Source: G963664835 sp965220775 (GTDB lineage Bacteria; Chloroflexota; UBA6077; FW602-bin22; JBCLEL01). From it: a stretch of DNA of 64,000 nt. A program made the translations under genes and the position numbers. This document shows positions 8,886-18,092 of this stretch, piece by piece (position 1 is the first letter of the stretch; every line of letters begins with the position of its first letter). Location of the stretch: assembly GCA_965220775.1 (NCBI GenBank), contig OZ244845.1, forward strand, positions 992,001 through 1,056,000, given 5' to 3'. Below the pieces are notes generated by a model, which was not told where the DNA came from, made no database searches, and saw only the letters and a program-made list of their open reading frames with translations.

Positions 8886-10415
8886 ATGAAGGCAGGTCGT
8901 TGGTTGTTAATGGCTATTCTGTCGAGCCTTACTGCCATGTTGATAGTCTCGTCAGCATTTGGCCGGGGGCAGTCGGCCGTCATCTTCGACTATGAGGTGA
9001 CGAACGACGACGGCATCCGATTCGCCGATGGGTATGAACGATTGGGTGGAGTGGATACTCTGGGCCACCCGGCCTCCTACCGCTTCACTCTGGGAGATGG
9101 ATTCACCTACCAGGTGACGCAGAGAGCACTGCTCCAGTGGAGGCCAGAGGCAAATGCCGCGTACCTGGGCAACATATTCCAGATGCTGGAGCAGGCCGGC
9201 CTCGACGATTGGCTCCTGCGGGAGAAGGGAATCCCTCTGCCGATCAAGGATGATGGAGCAGGCGGCGATTGGAACAAGGCCAAAGAGGCCCGGCTCTCCT
9301 GGTTGACCAACGAGCAGATCAAAGCAAAGTATCTCGCCAATCCGAATCCGGACGCGATCTCGGGTTGGAACGTGAATCGCTCGATCGAGTTGTACGGACT
9401 TCCGATGTCGAGGCCGGAGAGGTACGGACCGTTCATCAGCCAGCGGTTCCAGCGAGTGGCGTTTCAGCTTTGGGTTGAAGAGGTTCCCGGCAGCCCGGCC
9501 CCAGGCACAGTGATCGGAGTGCTGGCCGGCGACCTGCTCAAGGAGGCCGGCCTGGTGCCACCGGAGGGTCTGAATGTGGCCGACCGGGCAGTGGTGGTGG
9601 CGCCGAAACCGGCGCCGGCCACCCGGCTCACCTATGACGAGGCATTCGATTCGTTCCCCGCTTGGTCGCCTGATGGCCGGCGCATCGCGTTCGACTCCGA
9701 CCGCGACGGAAACTCTGAGGTCTACGTGATGAACGCCGACGGCTCCGGCGTCACCCGGCTCACCTACAACGACGCTTTTGATGTGTTCCCCGCTTGGTCG
9801 CCGGACGGCAGGCGCATAGCGTTCGACTCCGACCGCGACGGAAACCTTGAGATCTACGTGATGAACGCCGATGGCACCGGCGTCACCCGGCTCACCTACA
9901 ACAACGCTGGCGATGGGTTCCCCGACTGGTCGCCGGACGGCCGGCGCATTGCGTTCGGCACCGGACGCGACGGAAACCCTGCGATCTACGTGATGGACGC
10001 CTCCGGCGTGACCCGCCTCACCCAAAACGACGCCCTCGATGTGGCCCCGGCCTGGTCGCCAGACGGTCGGCGCATCGCGTTCGCCTCCGAGCGCGACGGG
10101 AACCTTGAGATCTACGTGATGAACGCCGACGGCTCCGGCGTCATCCGCCTCACCTACAACGGCGCTCGCGATTTGGCCCCCGACTGGTCGCCGGACGGCC
10201 GGCGCATCGCATTCCACAGCAACCGCGAAGGGAACTGGGAGATCTACGCGATGAACGCCGACGGCTCCGGCCTAACCCGTCTCACCTATAACGTCGCTCG
10301 CGATTTCTCCCCCGCCTGGTCGCCAGACGGTCGGCGCATCGCGTTCGACTCCGACCGCGACGGGAACCAAGAGATATACGTGATGAACGCCGCCGGCGAG
10401 CCCCCGCGACCGTAG
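8886..10415 (+). CDS. TolB-like PD40 six-blade secreted protein, copy 1
   Basis: A 509-residue exported protein. It has an N-terminal signal (Lys-Ala-Gly-Arg then a hydrophobic core ending near SSAFG), then a domain of about 200 residues with ERLGGVDTLGHPASYRF and QVTQRALLQWRPE, and six PD40 blades. Each blade carries WSPDGRRIAF and IYVMNADGSG-like strands and spans 44 residues (42 in blade 3, which has the shorter MDASG turn). Six blades equal the TolB propeller fold. The N-terminal domain recurs in all five copies and may mediate surface attachment or ligand contact; this is inference. The second of two adjacent ATGs (8886) is chosen because ATG-AAG at this place is shared by all copies. 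Confidence 0.85.
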   Translation: MKAGRWLLMAILSSLTAMLIVSSAFGRGQSAVIFDYEVTNDDGIRFADGYERLGGVDTLGHPASYRFTLGDGFTYQVTQRALLQWRPEANAAYLGNIFQMLEQAGLDDWLLREKGIPLPIKDDGAGGDWNKAKEARLSWLTNEQIKAKYLANPNPDAISGWNVNRSIELYGLPMSRPERYGPFISQRFQRVAFQLWVEEVPGSPAPGTVIGVLAGDLLKEAGLVPPEGLNVADRAVVVAPKPAPATRLTYDEAFDSFPAWSPDGRRIAFDSDRDGNSEVYVMNADGSGVTRLTYNDAFDVFPAWSPDGRRIAFDSDRDGNLEIYVMNADGTGVTRLTYNNAGDGFPDWSPDGRRIAFGTGRDGNPAIYVMDASGVTRLTQNDALDVAPAWSPDGRRIAFASERDGNLEIYVMNADGSGVIRLTYNGARDLAPDWSPDGRRIAFHSNREGNWEIYAMNADGSGLTRLTYNVARDFSPAWSPDGRRIAFDSDRDGNQEIYVMNAAGEPPRP

Positions 10416-10593
10416 CCCGGCCCTTATCCTCAGCCGAGCGGAATACGCAACCGAATGACGATGAGATCGGCGCGGTCAATGCCCGCCTCGGACCAAGCGG
10501 AGGACAAGGCTCCGCGCTAGCCAGCGCATTCGGTTACACTGCTATTGGGAATGATTCTTGATCGTGGGATTTGATCGACAGAGCGGTGTGCTA

Positions 10594-12135
10594 ATGAAGT
10601 CAGGTCGTTGGTTGTTGATGGCTATTCTGGCGAGCCTTACTGCCATGTCAATCATCTCGTCAGCATTAGGCCGGGGTCAACCAGCCGTCATCTTCGATTA
10701 TGAGGTGACGAACGACGACGGGATCCGATTCGCCGATGAGTATGAGCGATTGGGCGGAGTCGAAACGCTGGGCCACCCAGCCTCCTACCGCTTCATGCTA
10801 GGAGATGGATTCACCTACCAGGTGACGCAGAGAGCTCTGCTCCAGTGGAGGCCAGAGGCAAATGCCGCGTACCTGGGCAACATATTCCAAATGCTGGAGC
10901 AGGCCGGCCTAGACGACTGGCTGCTGCGGGAGAAGGGAATCCCTCTGCCGATCAAGGATGATGGAGCAGGCGGGGACTGGAACAAGGCCAAAGAGGCCCG
11001 GCTGTCCTGGTTGACCAACGAGCAGATCAAAGCGAAGTATCTCGCCAACCCGAATCCAGGCGCGATTTCAAACTGGAGCGTTAATCGCTCGATCGAGCTG
11101 TACGGACTTCCGATGTCGAGGCCGGAGAGGTTCGGACCGTTCATCAGCCAGCGGTTCCAGCGGGTGGCGTTCCAGCTCTGGGTTGAGGATATTCCCGGCA
11201 GCCCGGCCCCAGGCACAGTGATAGGAGTGCTGGCCGGCGACCTGCTCAAGCAGGCCGGCCTGGTGCCGCCGGTAGGTCTAAACGTGGCCGACCGGCCCGT
11301 GGTGGTGGCGCCGACTCCGGCGCCGGCCACTCGCCTCACCCACAACGCCGCTTTCGATTCGGGCCCAGATTGGTCGCCCGATGGCGGGCGCATCGCGTTC
11401 AGCTCCGACCGCGACGGGAGGTCTGAGATCTACGTGATGAACGCCGACGGCTCCGGCGTCACGCGCCTCACCTACAACGACGCTGTCGACTCGTCTCCGG
11501 CCTGGTCGCCCGACGGCCGGCGCATCGCCTTCCACTCCACCCTAGGCGGGAACTGGGAGATCTACGTGATGAACGCCGACGGCTCCGGCGTCACCCGCCT
11601 TACCTACAACGACGCTTTCGATGGGTATCCTGCCTGGTCGCCCGATGGCCGGCGCATCGCGTTCGACTCCCAACGCGACGGGAACCGTGAAATCTACGTG
11701 ATGGACGCCGACGGCTCCGGCGTCACCCGCCTCACAGACCACGGCGCCTCCGATCTGACGCCGGCCTGGTCGCCTGACGGTCGGCGCATCGCGTTCGCCT
11801 CCGGAGGCCGCGCGAGACTCGACATTTACGTCATGGACGCCTCCGGCATCACCCGCCTCACCGACCACGACGGTGGTACCCCGGCTTGGTCGCCCGACGG
11901 CCGGCGCATCGCATTCACCTCCGATCGCGACGGAAATCCTGAAATCTACGTGATGAACGCCGACGGCTCCGGTGTCACCCGCCTCACCTACAACGGCGCT
12001 CGCGACTCGTTCCTCAACGACTCATTTCCCACCTGGTCGCCCGACGGCCGGCGCATCGCGTTCCACTCCAATCGCGATGGCGGGAACATGGAGATCTACG
12101 TGATAAACGCCGCCGGCGAGCCCCCGCGACCGTAG
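10594..12135 (+). CDS. TolB-like PD40 six-blade secreted protein, copy 2
   Basis: A 513-residue paralogue of the gene before it, with the same signal peptide, N-terminal domain and six PD40 blades. Differences worth noting: the short MDASG blade is the fourth rather than the third, and it carries an aberrant ASGGRARLD loop in place of the Asp-Arg-Asp-Gly turn. Blade 2 has STLGGN, and the stretch before the last blade is longer (RDSFLNDSFPTWS). The first blade reads WSPDGGRIAF. The ATG at 10594 is conserved among the copies; an upstream in-frame start at 10558 is less likely because it would lie in the shared leader. Confidence 0.85.
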   Translation: MKSGRWLLMAILASLTAMSIISSALGRGQPAVIFDYEVTNDDGIRFADEYERLGGVETLGHPASYRFMLGDGFTYQVTQRALLQWRPEANAAYLGNIFQMLEQAGLDDWLLREKGIPLPIKDDGAGGDWNKAKEARLSWLTNEQIKAKYLANPNPGAISNWSVNRSIELYGLPMSRPERFGPFISQRFQRVAFQLWVEDIPGSPAPGTVIGVLAGDLLKQAGLVPPVGLNVADRPVVVAPTPAPATRLTHNAAFDSGPDWSPDGGRIAFSSDRDGRSEIYVMNADGSGVTRLTYNDAVDSSPAWSPDGRRIAFHSTLGGNWEIYVMNADGSGVTRLTYNDAFDGYPAWSPDGRRIAFDSQRDGNREIYVMDADGSGVTRLTDHGASDLTPAWSPDGRRIAFASGGRARLDIYVMDASGITRLTDHDGGTPAWSPDGRRIAFTSDRDGNPEIYVMNADGSGVTRLTYNGARDSFLNDSFPTWSPDGRRIAFHSNRDGGNMEIYVINAAGEPPRP

Positions 12136-12314
12136 CCGCGGCACTTATCCACAGGTGAGCAGAATACGCAAACGAATGAAGATGAGACCGGCACGGGCAA
12201 TTCCCGCCTGGCATCAAGCCGACGACAAGACTCCGCGCTGGCGAGCGGGTTCAGTTACAATGGCGTTCGGTGTCAATCTAGATCATGCGATTTGATCGAC
12301 GGAGTGGCGCAATC

Positions 12315-13847
12315 ATGAAGGCAGGCCGTTGGTTGTTAATGGCGATTGTGCCGATTCTTACAGCCATGTTTATGGTCTCGTCAACATTCGGCGCTGGGCA
12401 GTCGGCCGTCATCTTCGATTATGAGGTGACGAACGACGGCGGAATCCTATTCGCCGATGAGTATGAGCGATTGGGCGGAGTGGATACGCTGGGCCACCCA
12501 GCCTCCTACCGCTTCAAGCTAGGAGATGGATTCACCTACCAGGTGACGCAGAGAGCTCTGCTCCAGTGGAGGCCAGAGGTAAATGCCGCCTACCTCGGCA
12601 ACATATTCCAGATGCTGGAACAAGCCGGCCTGGACGACTGGCTGCTGCGGGAAAAGGGAATCCCTCTGCCGATCAAGGATGATGGAGCCGGCGGGGATTG
12701 GAACAAGGCGAAGGAGGCCAGACTCTCCTGGTTGACGAACGAGCAGATCAAAGCGAAGTATCTCGCCAATCCGAATCCAGACGCGATTTCGGCCTGGAGC
12801 GTGGAGCGCTCGATCGAGCTGTACGGACTTCCGATGTCGAGGCCGGAGAGGTACGGACCGTTCATCAGCCAGCGGTTCCAGCGGGTGGCATTCCAGCTCT
12901 GGGTTGAGGAAATTCCCGGCAGCCCGGCCCCGGGCACAGTGATAGGGGTGTTGGCGGGCGACCTGCTCAAACAAGCCGGCCTGGTGCCGCCGGAAGGTCT
13001 GAATGTGGCCGACGGGGGTGTAGTGGCAGTTGCGCCGACTCCGGCGCCGGCAACTCGCCTCACCTTCAACGACGCTTTTGATTCGGGCCCCGATTGGTCG
13101 CCCGATAGCCGGCGCATCGCGTTCGCCTCCGAACGCGACGGAAACTTTGAGGTCTACGCGATGAACGCCGACGGCTCCGGAGTCACCCGCCTCACCTACA
13201 ACGACGCCTACGATTCGTGGCCCGCCTGGTCTCCCGACGGCCGGCACATCGCGTTCGACTCCGACCGCGACGGGAACCCTGAGGTCTACGTGATGAACGC
13301 CGACGGCTCGGGCGTCACCCGCCTCACCTACAACCTCGCTGCCGATGGGACCCCGGCCTGGTCGCCCGATGGACGGCGGATCGCGTTCGGCACCGGACGC
13401 GCCGGGAAGTGGGATATCTACTTGATGGACGCCTCCGGAGTCACCCGCCTCACCCACAGCGACACCTACGATGTGGCCCCGGTCTGGTCGCCGGACGGCC
13501 GGCGCATCGCGTTCTCCTCCGAGCGCGACGGGAACCCTGAGATCTACGTGATGAACGCCGACGGCTCCGGCGTCAACCGTCTCACCGACAACGGCGCTCG
13601 CGATTTGCCCCTTGCCTGGTCGCCGGACGGCCGGCGCATCGCGTTCCAATCCAACCGCGACGGCAACTGGGAGATATACGCGATGAACGCCGACGGCTCC
13701 GGCGTCAACCGTCTCACCTACAATGACGCACGCGATTTGTCCGCCTCCTGGTCGCCGGACGGCCGGCACATCGCGTTCCAATCCAACCGCGACGGGAACT
13801 ACGAGATCTACCTGATGAACGCCGCCGGCGAGCCCCCGCGACCGTAA
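12315..13847 (+). CDS. TolB-like PD40 six-blade secreted protein, copy 3
   Basis: A 510-residue paralogue with signal peptide, shared N-terminal domain and six PD40 blades. The short MDASG blade is again the third, as in copy 1, with loop GTGRAGKWD. The first blade has WSPDSRRIAF, and two blades have His in WSPDGRHIAF. Blades 5 and 6 share QSNRDGN loops, which suggests a recent internal blade duplication or conversion. GGAG lies about ten bases before the ATG at 12315. The product should be exported and, like TolB-type propellers, probably offers a ligand or protein docking face. Confidence 0.85.
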   Translation: MKAGRWLLMAIVPILTAMFMVSSTFGAGQSAVIFDYEVTNDGGILFADEYERLGGVDTLGHPASYRFKLGDGFTYQVTQRALLQWRPEVNAAYLGNIFQMLEQAGLDDWLLREKGIPLPIKDDGAGGDWNKAKEARLSWLTNEQIKAKYLANPNPDAISAWSVERSIELYGLPMSRPERYGPFISQRFQRVAFQLWVEEIPGSPAPGTVIGVLAGDLLKQAGLVPPEGLNVADGGVVAVAPTPAPATRLTFNDAFDSGPDWSPDSRRIAFASERDGNFEVYAMNADGSGVTRLTYNDAYDSWPAWSPDGRHIAFDSDRDGNPEVYVMNADGSGVTRLTYNLAADGTPAWSPDGRRIAFGTGRAGKWDIYLMDASGVTRLTHSDTYDVAPVWSPDGRRIAFSSERDGNPEIYVMNADGSGVNRLTDNGARDLPLAWSPDGRRIAFQSNRDGNWEIYAMNADGSGVNRLTYNDARDLSASWSPDGRHIAFQSNRDGNYEIYLMNAAGEPPRP

Positions 13848-14026
13848 CCCCGGCCCTTGCCCCCGGCCGAGCGGAATACGCAAATGAAAGAAGATAAGAC
13901 CGGCACGGTCAATACCCGCCTCGCACCAAGCGGAGGACAAGGCTCCGCGCTAGCGAGCGGGTTCAGTTACCATACCGTTGGAAATGATTCTTGATCATGG
14001 GATTTGATCGACAAAGGGGTGCGCTG

Positions 14027-15553
14027 ATGAAGGCAGGTCGTTGGTTGTTAATGGCTATTCTGCCGGGTTTGACAGCCATGTTGATGGTCTCGTCAGCATT
14101 CGGCCGGGGGCAGTCGGCCGTCATCTTCGATTATGAGGTGACGAACGACGACGGAATCCTATTCGCCGATGAGTATGAACGATTGGGCGGAGTGGATACG
14201 CTGGGCCATCCGGCCTCCTACCGCTTCACACTGGGAGATGGATTCACCTACCAGGTGACTCAGCGAGCTCTGCTCCAGTGGAGGCCAGAGAAGAACGCGG
14301 CTGACTTGGGCAACATATTCCAGATGTTGGAGCAGGCCGGCCTTGACGACTGGCTGCTGCGGGAAAAGGGAATTCCGCTGCCGATCAAGGATGATGGAGC
14401 CGGCGGGGATTGGGACAAGGCCAAGGAGGCCCGGCTCTCCTGGTTGACCAACGAACAGATCAAAGCGAAGTATCTCGCCAATCCGAATCCAGGCACGATT
14501 TCGGGCTGGAGCGTGGACCGCTCGATCGAGCTGTACGGACTTCCGATGTCGAGGCCGGAGAGGTACGGACCGTTCATCAGCCAACGATTCCAGCGAGTGG
14601 CGTTCCAGCTCTGGGTTGAGGACGTCGCCGGCAGCCCGGTCCCTGGCACAGTGATAGGCGTGCTCGCGGGCGACCTGCTCAAACAGGCCGGCCTGGTGCC
14701 GCCGGAGGGACTGAATGTGGCTGACCGGGCAGTGGTGGTGGCGCCGACTCCGGCGCCGGCCACCCGCCTCACCGTCCACGACGCCTTTGATTCCGTCCCC
14801 ACATGGTCGCCTGATGGCCGGCGCATCGCGTTCGGCTCCGACCGCGACGGGAACCGGGAGATCTACGTGATGAACGCCGACGGTTCTGGCGTCATCCGCC
14901 TCACGGACAACGACGCCATCGATTCGGGTCCCGCCTGGTCCCCCGACGGCCGGCGCATCGCGTTCTCCTCCACCCGCGACGGCAGCTTTGAGGTCTATGT
15001 GATGAACGCCGACGGCTCCGGCGTCACCCGCCTCACGGACAACGACGCTTTCGATTGGCACCCCGCCTGGTCGCCCGACGGCCGGCACATCGCGTTCGAC
15101 TCCGACCGCGACGGTAACTGGGAGATATACGTGATGAACGCCGACGGCTCCGGCGTCACCCGCCTTACCTACAACGGCGCTGCCGATGGGTCCCCCGCTT
15201 GGTCGCCCGACGGCCAGCGCATCGCGTTCGGCACCGGACGCCACGGGAAATATGAGATCTACGTGATGGACGCCTCCGGCGTCACCCGCCTTACCGACAA
15301 CGACGCCTCCGATGTGGGCCCCGTCTGGTCGCCGGACGGCCGGCGCATCGCCTTCGCCTCCGAGCGCGACGGAAACCTTGAGATCTACGTGATGAACGCC
15401 GACGGCTCCGGCGCCACCCGTCTCACCTACAATGGCGCTCGCGACTTGTTCGCCGTCTGGTCGCCCGACGGTCGGCACATTGCGTTCCACTCTAATCGCG
15501 ACGACGGGAACTGGGACATCTACGTGATGAACTCCGCCGGGGAGCCCGGCTAA
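14027..15553 (+). CDS. TolB-like PD40 six-blade secreted protein, copy 4
   Basis: A 508-residue paralogue with signal peptide, shared N-terminal domain (here with WRPEKNAADLGN, the same variant as in copy 5) and six blades. The short MDASG blade is the fourth, with loop GTGRHGKYE. The tail ends in AGEPG rather than the AGEPPRP of copies 1-3. The shared variants in the N-terminal domain and in the 3' spacer (GACCCTTTCGCCCCC after both copies 4 and 5) mark copies 4 and 5 as the closest pair, or as a pair homogenised by gene conversion. Confidence 0.85.
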   Translation: MKAGRWLLMAILPGLTAMLMVSSAFGRGQSAVIFDYEVTNDDGILFADEYERLGGVDTLGHPASYRFTLGDGFTYQVTQRALLQWRPEKNAADLGNIFQMLEQAGLDDWLLREKGIPLPIKDDGAGGDWDKAKEARLSWLTNEQIKAKYLANPNPGTISGWSVDRSIELYGLPMSRPERYGPFISQRFQRVAFQLWVEDVAGSPVPGTVIGVLAGDLLKQAGLVPPEGLNVADRAVVVAPTPAPATRLTVHDAFDSVPTWSPDGRRIAFGSDRDGNREIYVMNADGSGVIRLTDNDAIDSGPAWSPDGRRIAFSSTRDGSFEVYVMNADGSGVTRLTDNDAFDWHPAWSPDGRHIAFDSDRDGNWEIYVMNADGSGVTRLTYNGAADGSPAWSPDGQRIAFGTGRHGKYEIYVMDASGVTRLTDNDASDVGPVWSPDGRRIAFASERDGNLEIYVMNADGSGATRLTYNGARDLFAVWSPDGRHIAFHSNRDDGNWDIYVMNSAGEPG

Positions 15554-15794
15554 GGCACGCCACCCACTCCCACCTCTTGGCCCCCCGACCCTTTCGCCCC
15601 CGAGTCCAGATGGGCGGATGTCGTAACGCCGGCCCTTGTCCCCAGCCGAGCAGAATACGCAAACGAATCAAGATAAGACCGGCACGGTCAATACCCGCCT
15701 CGGACCAGGCTCCGCACTGTCGAGCGGACTCAGTTACAATGCCGTCGGAAATAGTTTTTTGATCATCGGATTTTATCGACAGAGTGGTGCGCTA

Positions 15795-17327
15795 ATGAAG
15801 GCACGTCGTTGGTTGTTAATGGCTATTCTGCCGAGTATTACAGCCATGTTGATGGTCTCGTCAGCATTTGGCCGGGGGCAGTCGGCCGTCATCTTCGATT
15901 ATGAGGTGACGAACGACGGAGGAATCCTATTCGCCGATGAGTATGAGCGATTGGGCGGAGTGGATACGCTGGGCCACCCAGCCTCCTACCGCTTCACGCT
16001 GGGAGATGGATTCACCTACCAGGTGACTCAGCGAGCTCTGCTCCAGTGGAGGCCAGAGAAGAACGCGGCTGACTTGGGCAACATATTCCAGATGTTGGAG
16101 CAGGCCGGCCTGGACGACTGGCTGCTGCGGGAGAAGGGAATTCCTCTGCCGATCAAGGATGATGGAGCCGGCGGGGATTGGAACAAGGCCAAGGAGACCA
16201 GGCTCTCTTGGTTGACCAACGAGCGGATCAAAGCGAAGTATCTCGCCAACCCGAATCCAGGCGCGATTTCGGAATGGAGCGTGAATCGCTCGATCGAGCT
16301 ATACGGACTACCGATGTCGAGGCCGGAGAGGTTCGGACCGTTCATCAGCCAGCGGTTCCAGCGGGTGGCGTTCCAGCTCTGGGTTGAAGAGGTGCCCGGC
16401 AGCCCGGCTCCGGGCACGGTGATAGGGGTTCTTGCGGGCGACCTGCTCAAGCAGGCCGGCCTGGTGCCACCGGAAGGTCTGAACGTGGCCGACGGAGGGG
16501 TAGCGGTCGCGCCGACTCAGGCCCCGGCCATCCGCCTCACCTACAACGACGCTTTCGATGCGGCCCCCGCCTGGTCGCCCGACGGCCGGCGCATCGCGTT
16601 CGACTCCGACCGCGATGGGAACTGGCAGATTTACGTGATGAACGCCGACGGCTCCGGCGTCACCAGCCTCACCGACAACGACGCTCCCGAGGGGTTCCCC
16701 GCCTGGTCGCCCGACGGCCGGCGCATCGCCTTCGAATCCACCCGCGACGGGAACCCTGAGTTATACGTGATGAACGCCGACGGCTCCGGCGTCACTCGCC
16801 TCACCTTCAACAACGCACGCGACTGGTCCCCCGCTTGGTCGCCGGATGGCCGGCGCATCGCGTTCGACTCCAACCACGACGGGAACCTTGAGATCTACGT
16901 GATGAACGCAGACGGCTCCGGCGTCACACGCCTCACTCACAACCAAACCCATGACGGGACTCCCGCCTGGTCCCCCGACGGCCGGCACATCGCGTTCGCC
17001 TCCGGGCGCGACGGGAACCTTGAGATCTACGTGATGAACGCCGACGGCTCCGGCGTCATGCGCCTCACCGACAACGACGCCCACGATGGGACCCCCGCGT
17101 GGTCGCCCGACGGCCGGCGCATCGCCTTCACATCCGAGCGCGACGGGAAGGATGAGATTTACATGATTAACGCCGACGGCTCCGGCGTCACCCGCTTCAC
17201 CTACAACGGCGCTCGCGACTCGTTCCCCGCGTGGTCGCCCGACGGCCGGCGCATCGCGTTCCAGTCCGACCGCGACGGCGGAAACTGGGACATCTACGTA
17301 ATGAACACCGCCGGCGAGCTCCCCTAA
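15795..17327 (+). CDS. TolB-like PD40 six-blade secreted protein, copy 5
   Basis: A 510-residue paralogue with signal peptide, shared N-terminal domain and six blades. It is the only copy with no short MDASG blade; all six carry the longer NADGSG-type turn or its end variant. An in-frame start at 15636 would add 53 residues, but they are translated leader sequence, so the conserved ATG at 15795 is taken. The array ends here. About 190 bases later a transposase remnant begins. Confidence 0.85.
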   Translation: MKARRWLLMAILPSITAMLMVSSAFGRGQSAVIFDYEVTNDGGILFADEYERLGGVDTLGHPASYRFTLGDGFTYQVTQRALLQWRPEKNAADLGNIFQMLEQAGLDDWLLREKGIPLPIKDDGAGGDWNKAKETRLSWLTNERIKAKYLANPNPGAISEWSVNRSIELYGLPMSRPERFGPFISQRFQRVAFQLWVEEVPGSPAPGTVIGVLAGDLLKQAGLVPPEGLNVADGGVAVAPTQAPAIRLTYNDAFDAAPAWSPDGRRIAFDSDRDGNWQIYVMNADGSGVTSLTDNDAPEGFPAWSPDGRRIAFESTRDGNPELYVMNADGSGVTRLTFNNARDWSPAWSPDGRRIAFDSNHDGNLEIYVMNADGSGVTRLTHNQTHDGTPAWSPDGRHIAFASGRDGNLEIYVMNADGSGVMRLTDNDAHDGTPAWSPDGRRIAFTSERDGKDEIYMINADGSGVTRFTYNGARDSFPAWSPDGRRIAFQSDRDGGNWDIYVMNTAGELP

Positions 17328-17518
17328 GGTGCGCCGCCCACCTCGCCTCTTCCCGACCCTTTCGCCCCCAAGTCGGGCCTCAAGGCTCTCGTCAATGATG
17401 ATTCAGGGATGCTGGGGGTCCCCATGGGAGGCATCGTCAACTGCGGCTGCCTGCTCAGCAGCGGTCTCTCCATCAACAACGTCAGCACGAACTGGCACAC
17501 TAGTTCCTAGAGACCCTG

Positions 17519-18073
17519 TTGCCCAGAATGCCTCTGCCAGTTCGCGCTCCGCAGGTTGACGGAGGTAGCGAGTTCTATGCTGAGTTCGAGGACGTCTGCG
17601 CCCAAAATGGCATCAAGCTCTTCGTCCTGCCACCCGGAAGCCCTAAACTGAACGGCCACGTAGAGAGAGCTAACCGTACCCACACCGAAGAGTTCTATCA
17701 GGTAGAGGAGGTAGCCTGGACTGTAAGTGGGCTGACACCTCAACTAAGAAACTGGGAGAGAGTTTATAACGAGGTCGGACCACACCAGGCCCTGGGCGAC
17801 CTCACACCTGCTCAGTTCATCAGGAACTGGAGGGCTGAACATCCTCCAAATGAAGAAGAGGGAACAGTCAAGTCAACCCCAACCGTGCCGTCACCCCTTA
17901 AGCAAGCAAGTTCATCAATCAAAGATGCCCTCGGCTACGAGCTATGGATCGAGGAAAGGAGGCATGTGTCCGGCATGTACGGAGCCTACCCAAATTCACC
18001 ACCTAACTTGTGGCGGGGGCTTTCGGGACATACAGCATGTGCACAGGGTCATCTCCTAGTCAGTCGGGCGTAA
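17519..18073 (+). pseudogene. Transposase remnant, C-terminal integrase core (IS3/IS481-like)
   Basis: The readable part (about 17550-17860) carries the last half of an rve-type integrase core: a VDGGSEF strand with the second catalytic Asp, then SPKLNGHVERANRTHTEEF with the catalytic Glu, then YNEVGPHQALGDLTPAQF. The first catalytic Asp and the N-terminal helix-turn-helix are missing, and the sequence before 17540 does not encode them in any frame I could read. The frame runs on for about 70 residues past the normal end of such proteins. The remnant marks an old insertion next to the propeller array. I found no terminal inverted repeats. Confidence 0.75.
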
Positions 18074-18092
18074 TCGACAGGCCGCCAGTGCC

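Larger units (their letters stand above)
8690..17327 (+). repeat. Five-unit tandem array of paralogous propeller genes
   Basis: Five units, each a spacer plus a gene of about 1.53 kb, follow head to tail. The conserved ATG codons are at 8886, 10594, 12315, 14027 and 15795, giving periods of 1708, 1721, 1712 and 1768 bases. The spacers before units 1 and 5 are longer (about 240 bases) and share extra sequence; those before units 2-4 are 178-179 bases. All units keep one orientation and an intact frame. This is the pattern of unequal crossing-over duplication with later divergence. Confidence 0.93.

Noticed and set aside
8952..15490. Long minus-strand open frames of 421-473 codons opposite the propeller genes
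   Set aside because: They mirror the repeated, GC-rich codons of the plus-strand blades, carry only Gly/Val/Arg/His-rich periodic sequence, and have no ribosome sites or recognisable domains.
8690..17327. Diversity-generating retroelement acting on the propeller genes
   Set aside because: No reverse transcriptase, template repeat or adenine-biased variable region is seen; recombination among blades explains the variation.
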